Shown one piece after another: positions 44,636 through 53,989 of a DNA stretch of 64,000 bases; positions within the stretch are counted from its first letter, which is position 1; each line of letters opens with the position of its first letter. Made by a program: the position numbers and the translations under genes. The stretch covers positions 88,640 to 152,639 of the forward strand of contig FZRB01000006.1 in assembly GCA_900199595.1 (NCBI GenBank). The letters are read 5' to 3'. Origin of the DNA: Lachnospiraceae bacterium. Its GTDB lineage: Bacteria > Bacillota > Clostridia > Lachnospirales > Lachnospiraceae. The notes beneath the pieces were generated by a model. It searched no databases and was not told the origin of the DNA. It saw nothing but the letters and a program-made list of their open reading frames with translations.

Positions 44636-46972
44636 TTACTTCCCTTTCTTATTACCTTTTCCACCTCTCTTAACTGCCTTCATATCCGACAGGGATATAC
44701 CGTTGAACTCCCTCTCATTTCCACCGGTCACGGCACTTGCTACGTGGTCGCCGCGTCTCAGAGATATGAGAGTTACTCCACCGGCGCCTTTACCCTGAAC
44801 CGGAAGCTCGTCTGAACGAACCTTGATAGAATAGCCATTTTCGGTCTCAGCAACTACATACTCGCCCTCGTAATCGACGTATACGAGTCCGGCCTTCATG
44901 GCCTGTGATGTCTTACGTGAGGTATCAAACAGCGCAGCTGAAGCTCTCTTCGCCTTGCCCTCAACTGTAACAAATATCAGGTTATTATCGAATTTTTCCT
45001 TAATATTCTCAGGAATTTCCTCAGATTTAGCTGCGTATTTTGTTATATCAGCTTCCTTAACGCCTGAGTCAAGAAGTATCTGTCTCGCTGTATCCGAATC
45101 CAGATTACCAAGCGGATTCATCTCAGACACGTTCATCATTGCAACCACGTCCGACGTATGGCTCATGCCACAGAATTCGAATACTTGTATACCCTTATCG
45201 GTAATCCTGAACTTCTTATCCTTCTTGGTCTGCTTCTTAAGTATGTCAGAAACCTTGATGATATGTACCATACCTTCGCTATCGAAGATAGCAACCCTAT
45301 CGGTTGACATAACATTTAACTCAAATTTACTGTTTATGCTTTCTTTGTTCTTCTCATAAACCGTCCTTGGCGCAGACTTGATATAGAAGAATCTGTCAAG
45401 AAGTATTGTCTCTTCGGTGGCAACCACCTTCTCTTTTTCAACAACTATCTCACCAAGATTCTCGATCACTGTCTTACGAGGAATAGCATACTTCTTCTTC
45501 AACTCCTCGATATCGCTGATCATCTGCTTTTTCATAGCCGTTCTGGACTTAAGGAGCTTCTCGAACTTCGCAATCTTCTTCTCAGCTTCCTCCAGCTCTT
45601 TCATGAGGATGTCCACCTCAAGACCAATCAGCTTCTGAAGTCTCATGGCAAGGATTGCATCCGTCTGCTTTTCAGTAAAATGTAACTGCTGGGCGTCCGC
45701 TATCGACCCTTTATATCTGAACTTGATATTGTCAGTCTTACCGTACATGAGACATTCCTTGGCTTCCTTGGTAGTTGCAGAACCTCTCAGTATCTCAATG
45801 ATAAGATCGATGACATCCACAGCCTCAAGGAGTCCGCTCTTAACCTCACGAACATCCTTCTGATCTGCAAGGAGCCTCTCGTACTTGGCAGTATAAACCT
45901 CCCATTTGTATTCGGTATAGGTCTCAAGCACACGCTTCAGCCCCATAACCTCAGGCTTCTTGTTGTAGATACAGTTCATATTTACACTGTAGCTGTCCTC
46001 AAGACCTGCCTTCTTATAGAGTATATTTAATATCTTATCTATCTCTTCATCGGTAGTGCCCTTCTTGACATCTATGGCCAGGCACTCGCCGTCCTTATCG
46101 CCTCTGTCAGCTATATCAACAACAGCAGGCAGCTTGCCCTGTCTTACCAGGTCGGCAACTGTGTTCAGGAACTTCTCAGTCGACCCTATCATGGTAAATG
46201 GAATCTCTGTGACGCATATAGACCTTCTGCCCCTGCCGGCGTCACGTATCTCAACCTTACCGCGGACTCTTATTCTTCCGAGACCGGTCTCATATATCTG
46301 AAGAAGCGTATCCCTGTCCGCATTTATAATACCGCCAGTAGCAAAATCCGGTCCCTTGACTATTCCAAGCAGCTCCTCAGTAGTGATATCAGGATTCTCC
46401 AGATAAGCTATCTCAGCATCAGCTATTTCCTCAAGGTTGTGAGTCGGAATATTTGTTGCCATACCAACGGCGATACCGGTTGCACCTGAGGTAAGCATAT
46501 TGGGCACAAGAAATGGTATATGCACAGGTTCTGTCTCAGTTCCGTCAAAGTTCGGCATGAATTCGCAGAACTTAAGATCCTTCAGACCTTCCTCAGCATA
46601 TTTTGATATACGTGCCTCAGTATAACGCATAGCAGCCGCACCGGAACCGGACACATCACCGAAATTTCCGTGAGGATCCACAAGAGGTATCGGCAGCTTC
46701 CAGCTCTGAGCCAGATTAACAAGACCTTCATAGATAGAACTGTCACCGTGAGGGTGATATTTACCCATAGTATCACCTACGATACGGGCGCATTTTCTAT
46801 GAGGCGAATCAGACTTTGTAAGCTCTGAAAGCGAATATATAATTCTTCTCTGAACAGGCTTGAGACCGTCCTTCACGTCCGGCAGCGCACGCTCCGTAAT
46901 AACCGACATGGCATAATCGACGTAGTCCTGCCCCATCTCCTCTTCATAATCTATCGTTTTGATTGTTTCCAT
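44636..46972 (-). CDS. parC: Type IIA topoisomerase subunit A (ParC-like)
   Basis: A 778-aa DNA-cutting subunit. GKYHPHGDSSIYEGLVNLAQ is the quinolone region, with Ser and Glu at the two resistance positions (no known resistance change). AAAMRYTEAR holds the catalytic Tyr. A long coiled coil (about 430-490) and a beta-pinwheel end follow. The GyrA box (QRRGGKG) is not found where expected, only QGKGAGG near the end, which supports ParC over GyrA. GAGGAGAATGG precedes the start. First gene of a two-gene unit. Confidence 0.9.
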   Translation of the reverse strand: METIKTIDYEEEMGQDYVDYAMSVITERALPDVKDGLKPVQRRIIYSLSELTKSDSPHRKCARIVGDTMGKYHPHGDSSIYEGLVNLAQSWKLPIPLVDPHGNFGDVSGSGAAAMRYTEARISKYAEEGLKDLKFCEFMPNFDGTETEPVHIPFLVPNMLTSGATGIAVGMATNIPTHNLEEIADAEIAYLENPDITTEELLGIVKGPDFATGGIINADRDTLLQIYETGLGRIRVRGKVEIRDAGRGRRSICVTEIPFTMIGSTEKFLNTVADLVRQGKLPAVVDIADRGDKDGECLAIDVKKGTTDEEIDKILNILYKKAGLEDSYSVNMNCIYNKKPEVMGLKRVLETYTEYKWEVYTAKYERLLADQKDVREVKSGLLEAVDVIDLIIEILRGSATTKEAKECLMYGKTDNIKFRYKGSIADAQQLHFTEKQTDAILAMRLQKLIGLEVDILMKELEEAEKKIAKFEKLLKSRTAMKKQMISDIEELKKKYAIPRKTVIENLGEIVVEKEKVVATEETILLDRFFYIKSAPRTVYEKNKESINSKFELNVMSTDRVAIFDSEGMVHIIKVSDILKKQTKKDKKFRITDKGIQVFEFCGMSHTSDVVAMMNVSEMNPLGNLDSDTARQILLDSGVKEADITKYAAKSEEIPENIKEKFDNNLIFVTVEGKAKRASAALFDTSRKTSQAMKAGLVYVDYEGEYVVAETENGYSIKVRSDELPVQGKGAGGVTLISLRRGDHVASAVTGGNEREFNGISLSDMKAVKRGGKGNKKGK

Positions 46973-47014
46973 TCCATTCTCCTCGAAAAGATATGTTTTT
47001 ATATAATAAAAAGC

Positions 47015-47064
47015 AGCGATTATGCAGAAAAATGTATATTAATATATACAAATGCATAATCGCT
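47015..47064 (-). terminator. Large nested hairpin between the phosphotransferase and parC genes
   Basis: AGCGATTATGCA (47015-47026) and TGCATAATCGCT (47053-47064) are exact complements. Inside them TGTATAT and ATATACA pair around TAAT. On the minus strand GCTTTTTATT follows, so it probably ends the transcript of the upstream phosphotransferase gene. It lies about 45 bases before the parC start. Confidence 0.7.
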
Positions 47065-47159
47065 ACTTATTCTACCATATGTTGTATGTAAAATCAAAGG
47101 GAACTCACAGTTTTGTGGTTATCCACCTCATCATTCATCCCCCAGCCATCTCTCAGGCA

Positions 47160-48638
47160 TCATTCATCCAGCTTTTTCTCAATAGCCTTGATCACGGTCT
47201 TCAGCGCTTTGATACGGGCATACTTCTTGTCATTAGACTCCAGCACATGCCAAGGCGCGTAAGTGGTGTTGGTCTTCTGAAGCATCTCGTCTATAGCTTC
47301 TTCGTAAAGGTCCCATTTTTCTCTGTTGCGCCAGTCTTCATCGGTTATCTTCCACTGTTTCTCAGGAGTATTCTGCCTATCCGTAAATCTCGCCAGCTGG
47401 GTATCCTTGTCTATCTGCACCCAGAACTTAATGATAACCGCATTCCAGTCGTACAGTTCCTTCTCGAACTCATTTATCTCGTTATAGGCTCTCTGCCAGT
47501 CATTCTCTGAGCAGAAGCCCTCCAGTCTCTCAACCATTACGCGACCATACCAGGTACGATCGAAAATAGCTATGTGTCCGTCCTTCGGCAGCCTGTTCCA
47601 GAATCTCCACAGATAATGTCTCGCCTTCTCGGCAGGCTCCGGACTTGCTATCGGGTGCACCTCATAACCTCTCGGATCAAGAGCTGCAGCTATACGTTTG
47701 ATATTTCCGCCCTTACCGGCAGCATCCCAGCCCTCATAAGCGATGATCACAGGAATCTTCTTATGATAGATCTTGTTATGCAGCTCGGACAGCCTCTTCT
47801 GCAGCTTATCCAGCTCCTTCTTGTACTCTTCATCGGTCATGGTCTTATCGAGAGATATGTCAGCCAGCTTCGGAATAGCCTTCATAGGAAATGTATTCTG
47901 CAGCAGCGGCGCATTTTGCTTTGCTTCAGCATTCTTAAGAGCTGTATCTATGCTGGAAATGAGAATCTCTGTCATCTGCAGCTCAGACCATTTCTTACTG
48001 GAAGAATCTATAAAATACCACGGCGCAACGAACTGATTCGTAGCCTCGATATACTCATCAAAAACATCAAAACATTTGTTATAATGCTTGTTCTGCCATT
48101 TATCCTTGTCAGATACACGCCACTTGGTATGCTCATTCGCCTCAAGCTCCTTGAGTCGCTTTTTCTGAACCTTCTCATCTATGTGGAAGAAAAATTTCAC
48201 TACCAGATAACCATTATCATTCAGCTGGCGCTCAAATCTCTTGATGCTGGTAAGGTGCGACTTGTACTGTTCCTCATCAATCTTGCCATGAAGATATTTA
48301 TATGTAACCTCATCCATCCAGCTTCCATCGAAAAATGATATCTGCCCGGCCTTCGGTATACGCACAAAATATCTATAGAGAAAAGGCCTTCTCTTTTCCT
48401 CCTCAGTTTCTGTGGAAAGAGTCTCACATTTGAAGAATCTCGGATCCAGATTCTTTATAACCCTTCCAAGGACGCTTCCTTTGCCGGCGGCACCCCAGCC
48501 GTCCATGATAACAAGCACAGGTAGTCCTTTTTCTTTAATTGCCATCTGTCTTACAGCCAGCTCAGCACGAGCCTTCTCAAGTCGGGAAGCTATCTCTTCG
48601 TCAGACGGCCTGCTTTCCTTAACCCATTCCTTTAACAT
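47160..48638 (-). CDS. pap: Polyphosphate:AMP phosphotransferase (two PPK2 domains)
   Basis: A protein of about 492 aa with two PPK2-like kinase domains. The first has IMDGWGAAGKGSVLGRVI and FFDGSWMDEV; the second has YEGWDAAGKGGNIKRIA and IFDRTWYGRVMVERLEGF. Both keep a Walker A. The family makes ADP from AMP with polyphosphate. The start at 48638 is set by AAGGGGG seven bases ahead. It is single, with its own terminator. In known two-domain PAP proteins mainly the C-terminal half is active; here the N-terminal half has WMDEV in place of WYGRV. Confidence 0.92.
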   Translation of the reverse strand: MLKEWVKESRPSDEEIASRLEKARAELAVRQMAIKEKGLPVLVIMDGWGAAGKGSVLGRVIKNLDPRFFKCETLSTETEEEKRRPFLYRYFVRIPKAGQISFFDGSWMDEVTYKYLHGKIDEEQYKSHLTSIKRFERQLNDNGYLVVKFFFHIDEKVQKKRLKELEANEHTKWRVSDKDKWQNKHYNKCFDVFDEYIEATNQFVAPWYFIDSSSKKWSELQMTEILISSIDTALKNAEAKQNAPLLQNTFPMKAIPKLADISLDKTMTDEEYKKELDKLQKRLSELHNKIYHKKIPVIIAYEGWDAAGKGGNIKRIAAALDPRGYEVHPIASPEPAEKARHYLWRFWNRLPKDGHIAIFDRTWYGRVMVERLEGFCSENDWQRAYNEINEFEKELYDWNAVIIKFWVQIDKDTQLARFTDRQNTPEKQWKITDEDWRNREKWDLYEEAIDEMLQKTNTTYAPWHVLESNDKKYARIKALKTVIKAIEKKLDE

Positions 48639-48691
48639 ATAGTACCCCCTTCTCATGCATCTCATCCGGCTCTTATGGAACCGGAAGGTTG

Positions 48692-49678
48692 TTATTTGAT
48701 AAACTCACACGCTCCAAGCGCAGCGACTGCCCCATCTGCCGCTGCTGTTGTAAGCTGTCTCACATTTTTTGTTCTTGTGTCTCCTGCAACGAAAACTCCC
48801 GGAGTCTTCGACTTACAACTTTCGTCCGCTATTATATACCCCGATTTGTCAAGCTCAACCAGGTCAGCAAATCTAATATTATCAGGTACCTGACCAATGG
48901 CTATGAAGAGCCCCTGAACATTTATTATCCTCTCGCCTGCCACCTGATCACTCGCCTGAACATCGTCCTGTTTATTGCCTTGAACACTACTACTAACAAC
49001 GATTTCTTCCAGCGATTTCTCGCCTCTTAATTCCCTGACAGTTGAATTAAGGACAAACTCCACATTTTCCTTGGTTTTAAGTAATTCAAGCTTCTCAGGT
49101 TCACCTCTGAATTCATCTCTTCTATGAATTATGTAAACCTTATTGCAGTAGTTACTCAGAAACAGAGCGTCATCAAGTGCAGTGTTTCCGCCACCATTTA
49201 CGGCAACATCTTTACCCTTATAAAATGCGCCATCACAGGTAGCACAATAAGACACTCCCCTTCCCAGCAGTTCTTCTTCTCTATCAATGCCAAGATGTCT
49301 GTTTTTTGCACCGGTAGCAATTATCACAGCCTTGGCCTTGTATACTTTGCCTGAGCCGGTTCTTATCCTGTACGAATAATGATTAGCCATATCACTTGAA
49401 TTATCAACCCTTTTTACGTCGGCGACCTCATCATATATGATTTCTGCACCCAGCTCAGTTGCCTGCTCATAAAGCCCCATGGAAAATTCAAAACCACTTA
49501 CCTTTTTTATACCGGGATAGTTAGCTATCTCGGGGGTATTTACGATCTGACCTCCAACGGTCATGGACTCAAAAACAGTAGATTTTTTTCCCGCACGCTG
49601 AACATATATGGCAGCGGAAAGCCCTGCCGGGCCGGCACCTATTATTGCGATATCAGTTGTGTTATTAGTTTCAGACAT
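48692..49678 (-). CDS. trxB: Thioredoxin reductase
   Basis: A 328-aa flavoprotein. AIIGAGPAGLSAAIYVQRAG binds FAD, CATCDGAFYKGK holds the redox Cys pair, VNGGGNTALDDALFL binds NADPH, and FVAGDTRTKNVRQLTTAAADG closes the FAD site. It reduces thioredoxin, encoded just upstream. An insert at about residues 228-250 (SSSVQGNKQDDVQ) makes it a little longer than usual. GGAGTT precedes the start. Probably one unit with trxA. Confidence 0.96.
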   Translation of the reverse strand: MSETNNTTDIAIIGAGPAGLSAAIYVQRAGKKSTVFESMTVGGQIVNTPEIANYPGIKKVSGFEFSMGLYEQATELGAEIIYDEVADVKRVDNSSDMANHYSYRIRTGSGKVYKAKAVIIATGAKNRHLGIDREEELLGRGVSYCATCDGAFYKGKDVAVNGGGNTALDDALFLSNYCNKVYIIHRRDEFRGEPEKLELLKTKENVEFVLNSTVRELRGEKSLEEIVVSSSVQGNKQDDVQASDQVAGERIINVQGLFIAIGQVPDNIRFADLVELDKSGYIIADESCKSKTPGVFVAGDTRTKNVRQLTTAAADGAVAALGACEFIK

Positions 49679-49729
49679 TTTGTAACTCCAATTTTTTTTA
49701 TTTAAAAGTATCTTTTGAATTCTTATGAT

Positions 49730-49806
49730 TATTCTATGATATCTCTATAATGTTTCTATGTTATCTCTTCGATATCTCTACAATATAACTACGATATCTT
49801 TACGAT
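49730..49806. repeat. Short GATATC-centred repeats in the trxA-trxB spacer
   Basis: Four loosely spaced units of the type YGATATCTYT (near 49737, 49761 as GTTATCTCT, 49769 and 49791) fill the spacer between trxA and trxB. They are palindromic at GATATC. No gene is present. Their meaning is unknown; they could be an RNA-processing or binding site, or plain low-complexity DNA. Confidence 0.4.
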
Positions 49807-50108
49807 ATAGCTTCAATAATCTTCGCTTTCGGCACAGCCCCTATGATTCTGTCAGCTTCTTCTCCATTTTTGAAGAGTATCATGCACGGTATACTCGATA
49901 TTCCATACTTGATAGCAAGCCTTTCAGCATCATCAACATCTATTGAAGCAAACTTTACATCCTGTTTCTCTTCAGAAAGCTGTTCAAGTATCGGTGCCAT
50001 CATCATACATGGACCACACCAGGTTGCAAAAAAATCAACCAGCACAGGTGTCTCACTCTTTAAAACTACATCATCAAACTCAGCTTCTGTTATTTTTTGT
50101 ACTGCCAT
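49800..50108 (-). CDS. trxA: Thioredoxin
   Basis: A 102-aa protein with the active site FFATWCGPCMMMAPIL (Cys-Gly-Pro-Cys), the cis-Pro in ISSIPCMILFKNGEE and a final helix. The cis-Pro is followed by Cys, a less common variation. AAGGAG precedes the start. It is reduced by TrxB, encoded 120 bases downstream on the same strand. Confidence 0.95.
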   Translation of the reverse strand: MAVQKITEAEFDDVVLKSETPVLVDFFATWCGPCMMMAPILEQLSEEKQDVKFASIDVDDAERLAIKYGISSIPCMILFKNGEEADRIIGAVPKAKIIEAIS

Positions 50109-50216
50109 ATGTACTCCTTTCTTCTAATGAAACCCTATATTTCCCTAGATTTCCATAATTTTCCATCAATTGAATTAAAGTTCATTCATATTAATCAGAT
50201 TTTTCATCAAAATCTG

Positions 50217-50258
50217 AAAAAGATGACAGTTTGAACCTGATTCAAAGTGTCATCTTTT
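50217..50258 (-). terminator. Palindromic terminator repeat, copy D
   Basis: AAAAAGATGACAGTTTGAA, centre CCTGA, TTCAAAGTGTCATCTTTT. It is identical to copy A over the left arm and centre, with one mismatch in the right arm. It starts about ten bases past the stop of the small Xre regulator gene. Confidence 0.75.
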
Positions 50259-50267
50259 AGTATACCA

Positions 50268-50459
50268 TTATTCCCAAAATATTTCATCCAATGTTTTATC
50301 AAGTTCTTTGCATATAGACAGGCACAGCTTGATGGTCGGATTGTAGTCGCCTTTTTCTATGGAATTTATAGTCTGGCGTGAGACTCCTACTTTTTCAGCA
50401 AGTTCAGCCTGTGACATATCCTTCGCCGCCCGGGCGGATTTGAGTTTTAAATTCTTCAT
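50268..50459 (-). CDS. Small Xre-family transcription regulator
   Basis: A 63-aa protein that is only a helix-turn-helix domain: MSQAELAEKVGVSRQTINSI (about residues 14-33) holds both helices, ending in LDKTLDEIFWE as in YozG/HigA-like small regulators. GGAGGG precedes the start. It is 13 bases after a membrane-protein gene, a common pairing in Firmicutes. It may control this pair and perhaps the ABC exporter upstream. Confidence 0.88.
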   Translation of the reverse strand: MKNLKLKSARAAKDMSQAELAEKVGVSRQTINSIEKGDYNPTIKLCLSICKELDKTLDEIFWE

Positions 50460-50472
50460 ACATCCGCCCTCC

Positions 50473-51072
50473 TTACTTATTCATATTCTTCGCCTTGCCG
50501 CGAACACCAGATGATACACCTTCCACATCATCTTCATCATCTTCATCTTCCACGTCTTCTTTACTGATCATCTTCTTGATTACGATGATGATTCCAAGAA
50601 CCACAAACATTAGTCCACAGAAAAGATTGATTGCAGGTGTATCCAGCTTGCCATCTGTTACAAGTCTTCCGTCTCTGGAATTAAGGATTCCGATAATTAC
50701 GTTAAACAGGCCGATAAATACAAAGAACAGATAATACTGCTTAGGATTATTGTTGATTCCAAAATAGCCATCATTAAATACGCAGTATGTTGTATGAACC
50801 ATAATACTGATCAGTATAATCAGAAAGTATAAAACCGAATGCTGCATAGGAAGCTCAATCTCGCAGGCTTCAAATACGATACATAATACAATCAGCGCAA
50901 CCATAGTCCAGAAGCTGTATTTATAACCTTTTCCTCTGACCATCTGCTGTCTTTCATCATACTTTGTCTTTATTTCATTATTATTATTTAACTTTTTTAG
51001 TAAAACCATAAACAGCAGAACTACTATCATAATTCCGCATATAACCCCAAGCGAATATACCAATGATTTCAT
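50473..51072 (-). CDS. Five-helix membrane protein paired with the Xre regulator
   Basis: About 199 aa, with membrane segments near residues 6-25, 54-72, 80-98, 115-130 and 145-168, and a highly acidic tail (EDVEDEDDEDDVEG). The start at 51072 is set by GGAG seven bases ahead; the ATG six bases earlier overlaps that site. A motif YDERQQMVRGKGYKYSFW (about 38-55) resembles the DUF2178-like membrane proteins that sit next to such regulators. Its function is unknown. Confidence 0.72.
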   Translation of the reverse strand: MKSLVYSLGVICGIMIVVLLFMVLLKKLNNNNEIKTKYDERQQMVRGKGYKYSFWTMVALIVLCIVFEACEIELPMQHSVLYFLIILISIMVHTTYCVFNDGYFGINNNPKQYYLFFVFIGLFNVIIGILNSRDGRLVTDGKLDTPAINLFCGLMFVVLGIIIVIKKMISKEDVEDEDDEDDVEGVSSGVRGKAKNMNK

Positions 51073-51096
51073 AGTCATTCTCCATTCTTATCATTA

Positions 51097-51127
51097 CGTG
51101 ACAGCCACGTCAATTGCGACTGTCACG
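51097..51127 (-). terminator. Stem-loop after the ABC permease operon
   Basis: CGTGACAG (51097-51104) and CTGTCACG (51120-51127) are exact complements around a 15-base loop that itself can partly pair. It lies about 75 bases past the stop of the last permease gene. No clear U-tract follows, so it may also be a processing or binding site. Confidence 0.5.
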
Positions 51128-51201
51128 ATTCATCTTACTTACTATCAAACACAATTCACATACTAACAAGCTTAACTCACATACTAACTATCATAGCTTT
51201 C

Positions 51202-52557
51202 TTACTTACTAACCAGCATCTTTATCGCCTTGCTCAGGGTCACTTTGTTTCCTTTATACAGTGACATCATTACATAGAGCTTGCCGGCGAGTATTACCAG
51301 GAGGACTGTTGTGATAACCATTACAGCCAGGCCGGCAAATGATATAAGTGTGCTTGTGGTTCCCATGCAGACTCCTGCCGGAAGCACCATGGCACCTGTA
51401 CAAGGAAGCAGATACATCCATGCTGCCACGTCGCTCTTCATTCCACCAAAAAGAACTATATAGAAGCTGACAATAAGTACCATTATGAAAAGTCCCTGAT
51501 TGCTGGCAGCCTCTTCCTTTGTGCTGGAAATAGCCCCGCAGATAGCTGAAATTGCCGAGTAGAAAATGATACCGAAGATCAGCACCAGAATTGCAATAGC
51601 AACATTAAGCGGTTTGAACAGTCCCATTCCCTTGAAGCCCTTTAAAAATGTAAGTAAAGCAAGTTCATTGTCCGGATGCATTACATCCACAACCTTGATT
51701 GCTGCTACAAATCCAACCACCAGACATATGATCCAGGTAAAGAACTGAAGCAGCGCTGCTGAAAGTGTTGCAAGCATTTTACCAAATATCATAGCCTCAG
51801 GCTTAACGGATATGAGCATGGTATCCATCAACTTCGAGCTCTTCTCAAGAACGATATTCTGCATGATTCCATTTCCATAATAAAGTGCCACAAAATAGAT
51901 GACCATTATGCTGATAAATGTAATAGCCATGCCAAATGCAGGCTTATACTGTGAATTTATCTGATCATTTAACGCATTCTTATCCTCGTACACGCTAACG
52001 CCATCATCATAGCCGCTGGTCTTATAAACGTCATAACCTGTACTTTGTGTAAGAGTTGTGAGATCCTGCATATCAACACCCGATGACATGATTGCAACCA
52101 GGTTTGAATTCTTATTCAGGAATTTATTGAAATTATCGGCATCATCCTTTTCTATCTCGGAATCATCCGGAAGAACGATTCTGGATGCCACTTCATCGTC
52201 TGTAACTGCGAATTCAAGAACAAGACTGTTCTTCTCATCTCTTTCTTTAATAGCCTCAAGTGCCTCTTCTACAGAGTCACTTCTTACGTAATTTATGGCT
52301 GTGTAGCCGGTAACATTTGTCATGTTGAGGATTCCGTAATCCACGTCAGTTGCTACATCGTTAACCACATAAACTCTGTCTGCATTGCAGGATTTTAGCT
52401 CTTCATCCTCTGACTTAATCTTATCCATTACTACAAATATGATCACAGGTGCCAGAAGGAGAAAAAGTGCTACTACGATAGTCAGAATCTTGTATCCTTT
52501 AGGCTGTATCTGATTTTTAAATGTAAACTTGAATACTTTATCAAAATTCTTAAACAT
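51202..52557 (-). CDS. ABC-2 type exporter permease (NatB-like), second
   Basis: About 451 aa. The start at 52557 (MFKNFDKVFKF) follows GGAGGAG; an earlier in-frame GTG or ATG would lie over it. One N-terminal helix (about 25-45), a long outside domain (about 50-215) and five to six helices after it, the layout of NatB/YhaP-type permeases. LEKSSKLMDTMLISVKPEAM is the coupling motif of the family. It pairs with the other permease and the ATPase; the substrate may be sodium, a peptide or a drug. Confidence 0.87.
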   Translation of the reverse strand: MFKNFDKVFKFTFKNQIQPKGYKILTIVVALFLLLAPVIIFVVMDKIKSEDEELKSCNADRVYVVNDVATDVDYGILNMTNVTGYTAINYVRSDSVEEALEAIKERDEKNSLVLEFAVTDDEVASRIVLPDDSEIEKDDADNFNKFLNKNSNLVAIMSSGVDMQDLTTLTQSTGYDVYKTSGYDDGVSVYEDKNALNDQINSQYKPAFGMAITFISIMVIYFVALYYGNGIMQNIVLEKSSKLMDTMLISVKPEAMIFGKMLATLSAALLQFFTWIICLVVGFVAAIKVVDVMHPDNELALLTFLKGFKGMGLFKPLNVAIAILVLIFGIIFYSAISAICGAISSTKEEAASNQGLFIMVLIVSFYIVLFGGMKSDVAAWMYLLPCTGAMVLPAGVCMGTTSTLISFAGLAVMVITTVLLVILAGKLYVMMSLYKGNKVTLSKAIKMLVSK

Positions 52558-52571
52558 GTTTTCTCCTCCTT

Positions 52572-53978
52572 TCACTGTCTTGCCGTTTTAAGTATCTGCA
52601 TTATCTTCGGTGTGCTGGAATCGCTGAGTATCAGCGTTCTATAAACCTTTGCACAAAGAAGAACCAGAAGTATTAGTATAATTATCTGAATCAGGAATGT
52701 TCCAAGCAGAACCCCAAGTCCTATTCTTCCGGTCACATACATGATCGGAGCTGAGAAGTAGGAAAATGGCGGGATAAATGCGAGCACTGTATTAAGCATC
52801 GGCTTATCTGCTATTCCAACAAATATAGCTCCCATGTAACCAAGCATTACGATCATCATAACCGTACCCGTCGCATTTTGCGTATCTTCAACCTTACTAC
52901 ATGAGCTTCCCATGATACCGCCTATTACCGCAAATGTAAGATATCCGAGAATCAGTGCAACCAGCAGTATAACAATTCCTGAAGGACCAAAGCTCTTGAA
53001 AAGTGAGAAGTCAAAACCTGCTCCGCTGTACTGTGTAGAATCAACCTTCATTATATTGTTCATAATAAAGTCCGACAGCTTCGAGCCGATAAAACCACAG
53101 GCCAGAATGGAAAGCACATAACCCATCATGCCGCAGATCTTACCCATAAGAAGTGCCATAGGTCTTACACTTACCAGCAGGCTCTCAACCAGCTTGGACT
53201 GCTTTTCTTCAGTAACAGAAGCAATGATAAATGAATTCGACAGGGATATGATCATCATGACTATAACTGAAAAACCAAGTATATAGGTAAAGTACTTATC
53301 ACCTGTGATGGTCTTATTCTGCTCAGCCAGATAATCACTCTCGGTGATAACACCGTCGGTATCAAGACCACTTGTGATCTTCTTGATATCTGACTCGCTT
53401 ATATTTACGTCCTTAAGTCTCGCCTGCTCAAAATAGGTACGTATATAACCGGCTGCATCATCTATCTCACCGGTCTCAACCTCAGAATCGTCGCTTATAA
53501 TTCCACTTACCTCGTAGCCTTCATCAATCTTTTTGATAAGCGTAACAGCTTCATCCTTGCCCAGCTCATTCTTCAGCTCGTCATAGGATTTGTCGGTCAT
53601 GATAAAATGTACATTTCCGACCTTCATTCCCTCATCATCTATTACAGGAATGTACTTTGAAGCTATTTCATAACCTTCTATGTTGCTGTTTTCTTCCTCA
53701 ACCGCACCAACGACATATTCGAAATCAAAATCAACAGAAGTATTATTTATCACGTACACATTTTTAAGCTTTGTATCATCAAAATCTGCTTCAAAAGAAT
53801 CCCTGGCTGTTTCCATACTGTTCCTGCTCATAATGTACTGAAGCGGCCCCATGATAGTCATGATAATAACAAAAAGGAAAAATGACAGCCTGTAGGCTGA
53901 ATTCTTGAAGGTCTGAACAAGAGTAAACTTGAAGACCTTCGTAAAGCCTTTCATATTGTATATATTTTCTCTATTCAT
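52572..53978 (-). CDS. ABC-2 type exporter permease (NatB-like), first
   Basis: A 468-aa partner of the next permease, sharing its layout: helix at about 28-48, an outside domain to about 230, then six helices. VTEEKQSKLVESLLVSVRPMALLMGK is the coupling region (shared with the second permease as EKSSKLMDT...VKPEAMIFGK). AGGAGATTGG precedes the start. The pair probably forms a heterodimer. It is 11 bases after the ATPase gene. Confidence 0.87.
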   Translation of the reverse strand: MNRENIYNMKGFTKVFKFTLVQTFKNSAYRLSFFLFVIIMTIMGPLQYIMSRNSMETARDSFEADFDDTKLKNVYVINNTSVDFDFEYVVGAVEEENSNIEGYEIASKYIPVIDDEGMKVGNVHFIMTDKSYDELKNELGKDEAVTLIKKIDEGYEVSGIISDDSEVETGEIDDAAGYIRTYFEQARLKDVNISESDIKKITSGLDTDGVITESDYLAEQNKTITGDKYFTYILGFSVIVMMIISLSNSFIIASVTEEKQSKLVESLLVSVRPMALLMGKICGMMGYVLSILACGFIGSKLSDFIMNNIMKVDSTQYSGAGFDFSLFKSFGPSGIVILLVALILGYLTFAVIGGIMGSSCSKVEDTQNATGTVMMIVMLGYMGAIFVGIADKPMLNTVLAFIPPFSYFSAPIMYVTGRIGLGVLLGTFLIQIIILILLVLLCAKVYRTLILSDSSTPKIMQILKTARQ

Positions 53979-53989
53979 AATCCAATCTC

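Noticed and set aside
43610..44815. Two long plus-strand frames opposite the topoisomerase genes
   Set aside because: They mirror conserved coding sequence on the minus strand and lack start signals.
42698..46972. GyrB/GyrA instead of ParE/ParC
   Set aside because: A GyrA box is not seen in subunit A; gyrase cannot be wholly ruled out without a tree.
47574..48338. Plus-strand frame of 254 codons opposite the polyphosphate:AMP phosphotransferase
   Set aside because: It is a shadow of a conserved enzyme gene; its protein shows no recognised motif.
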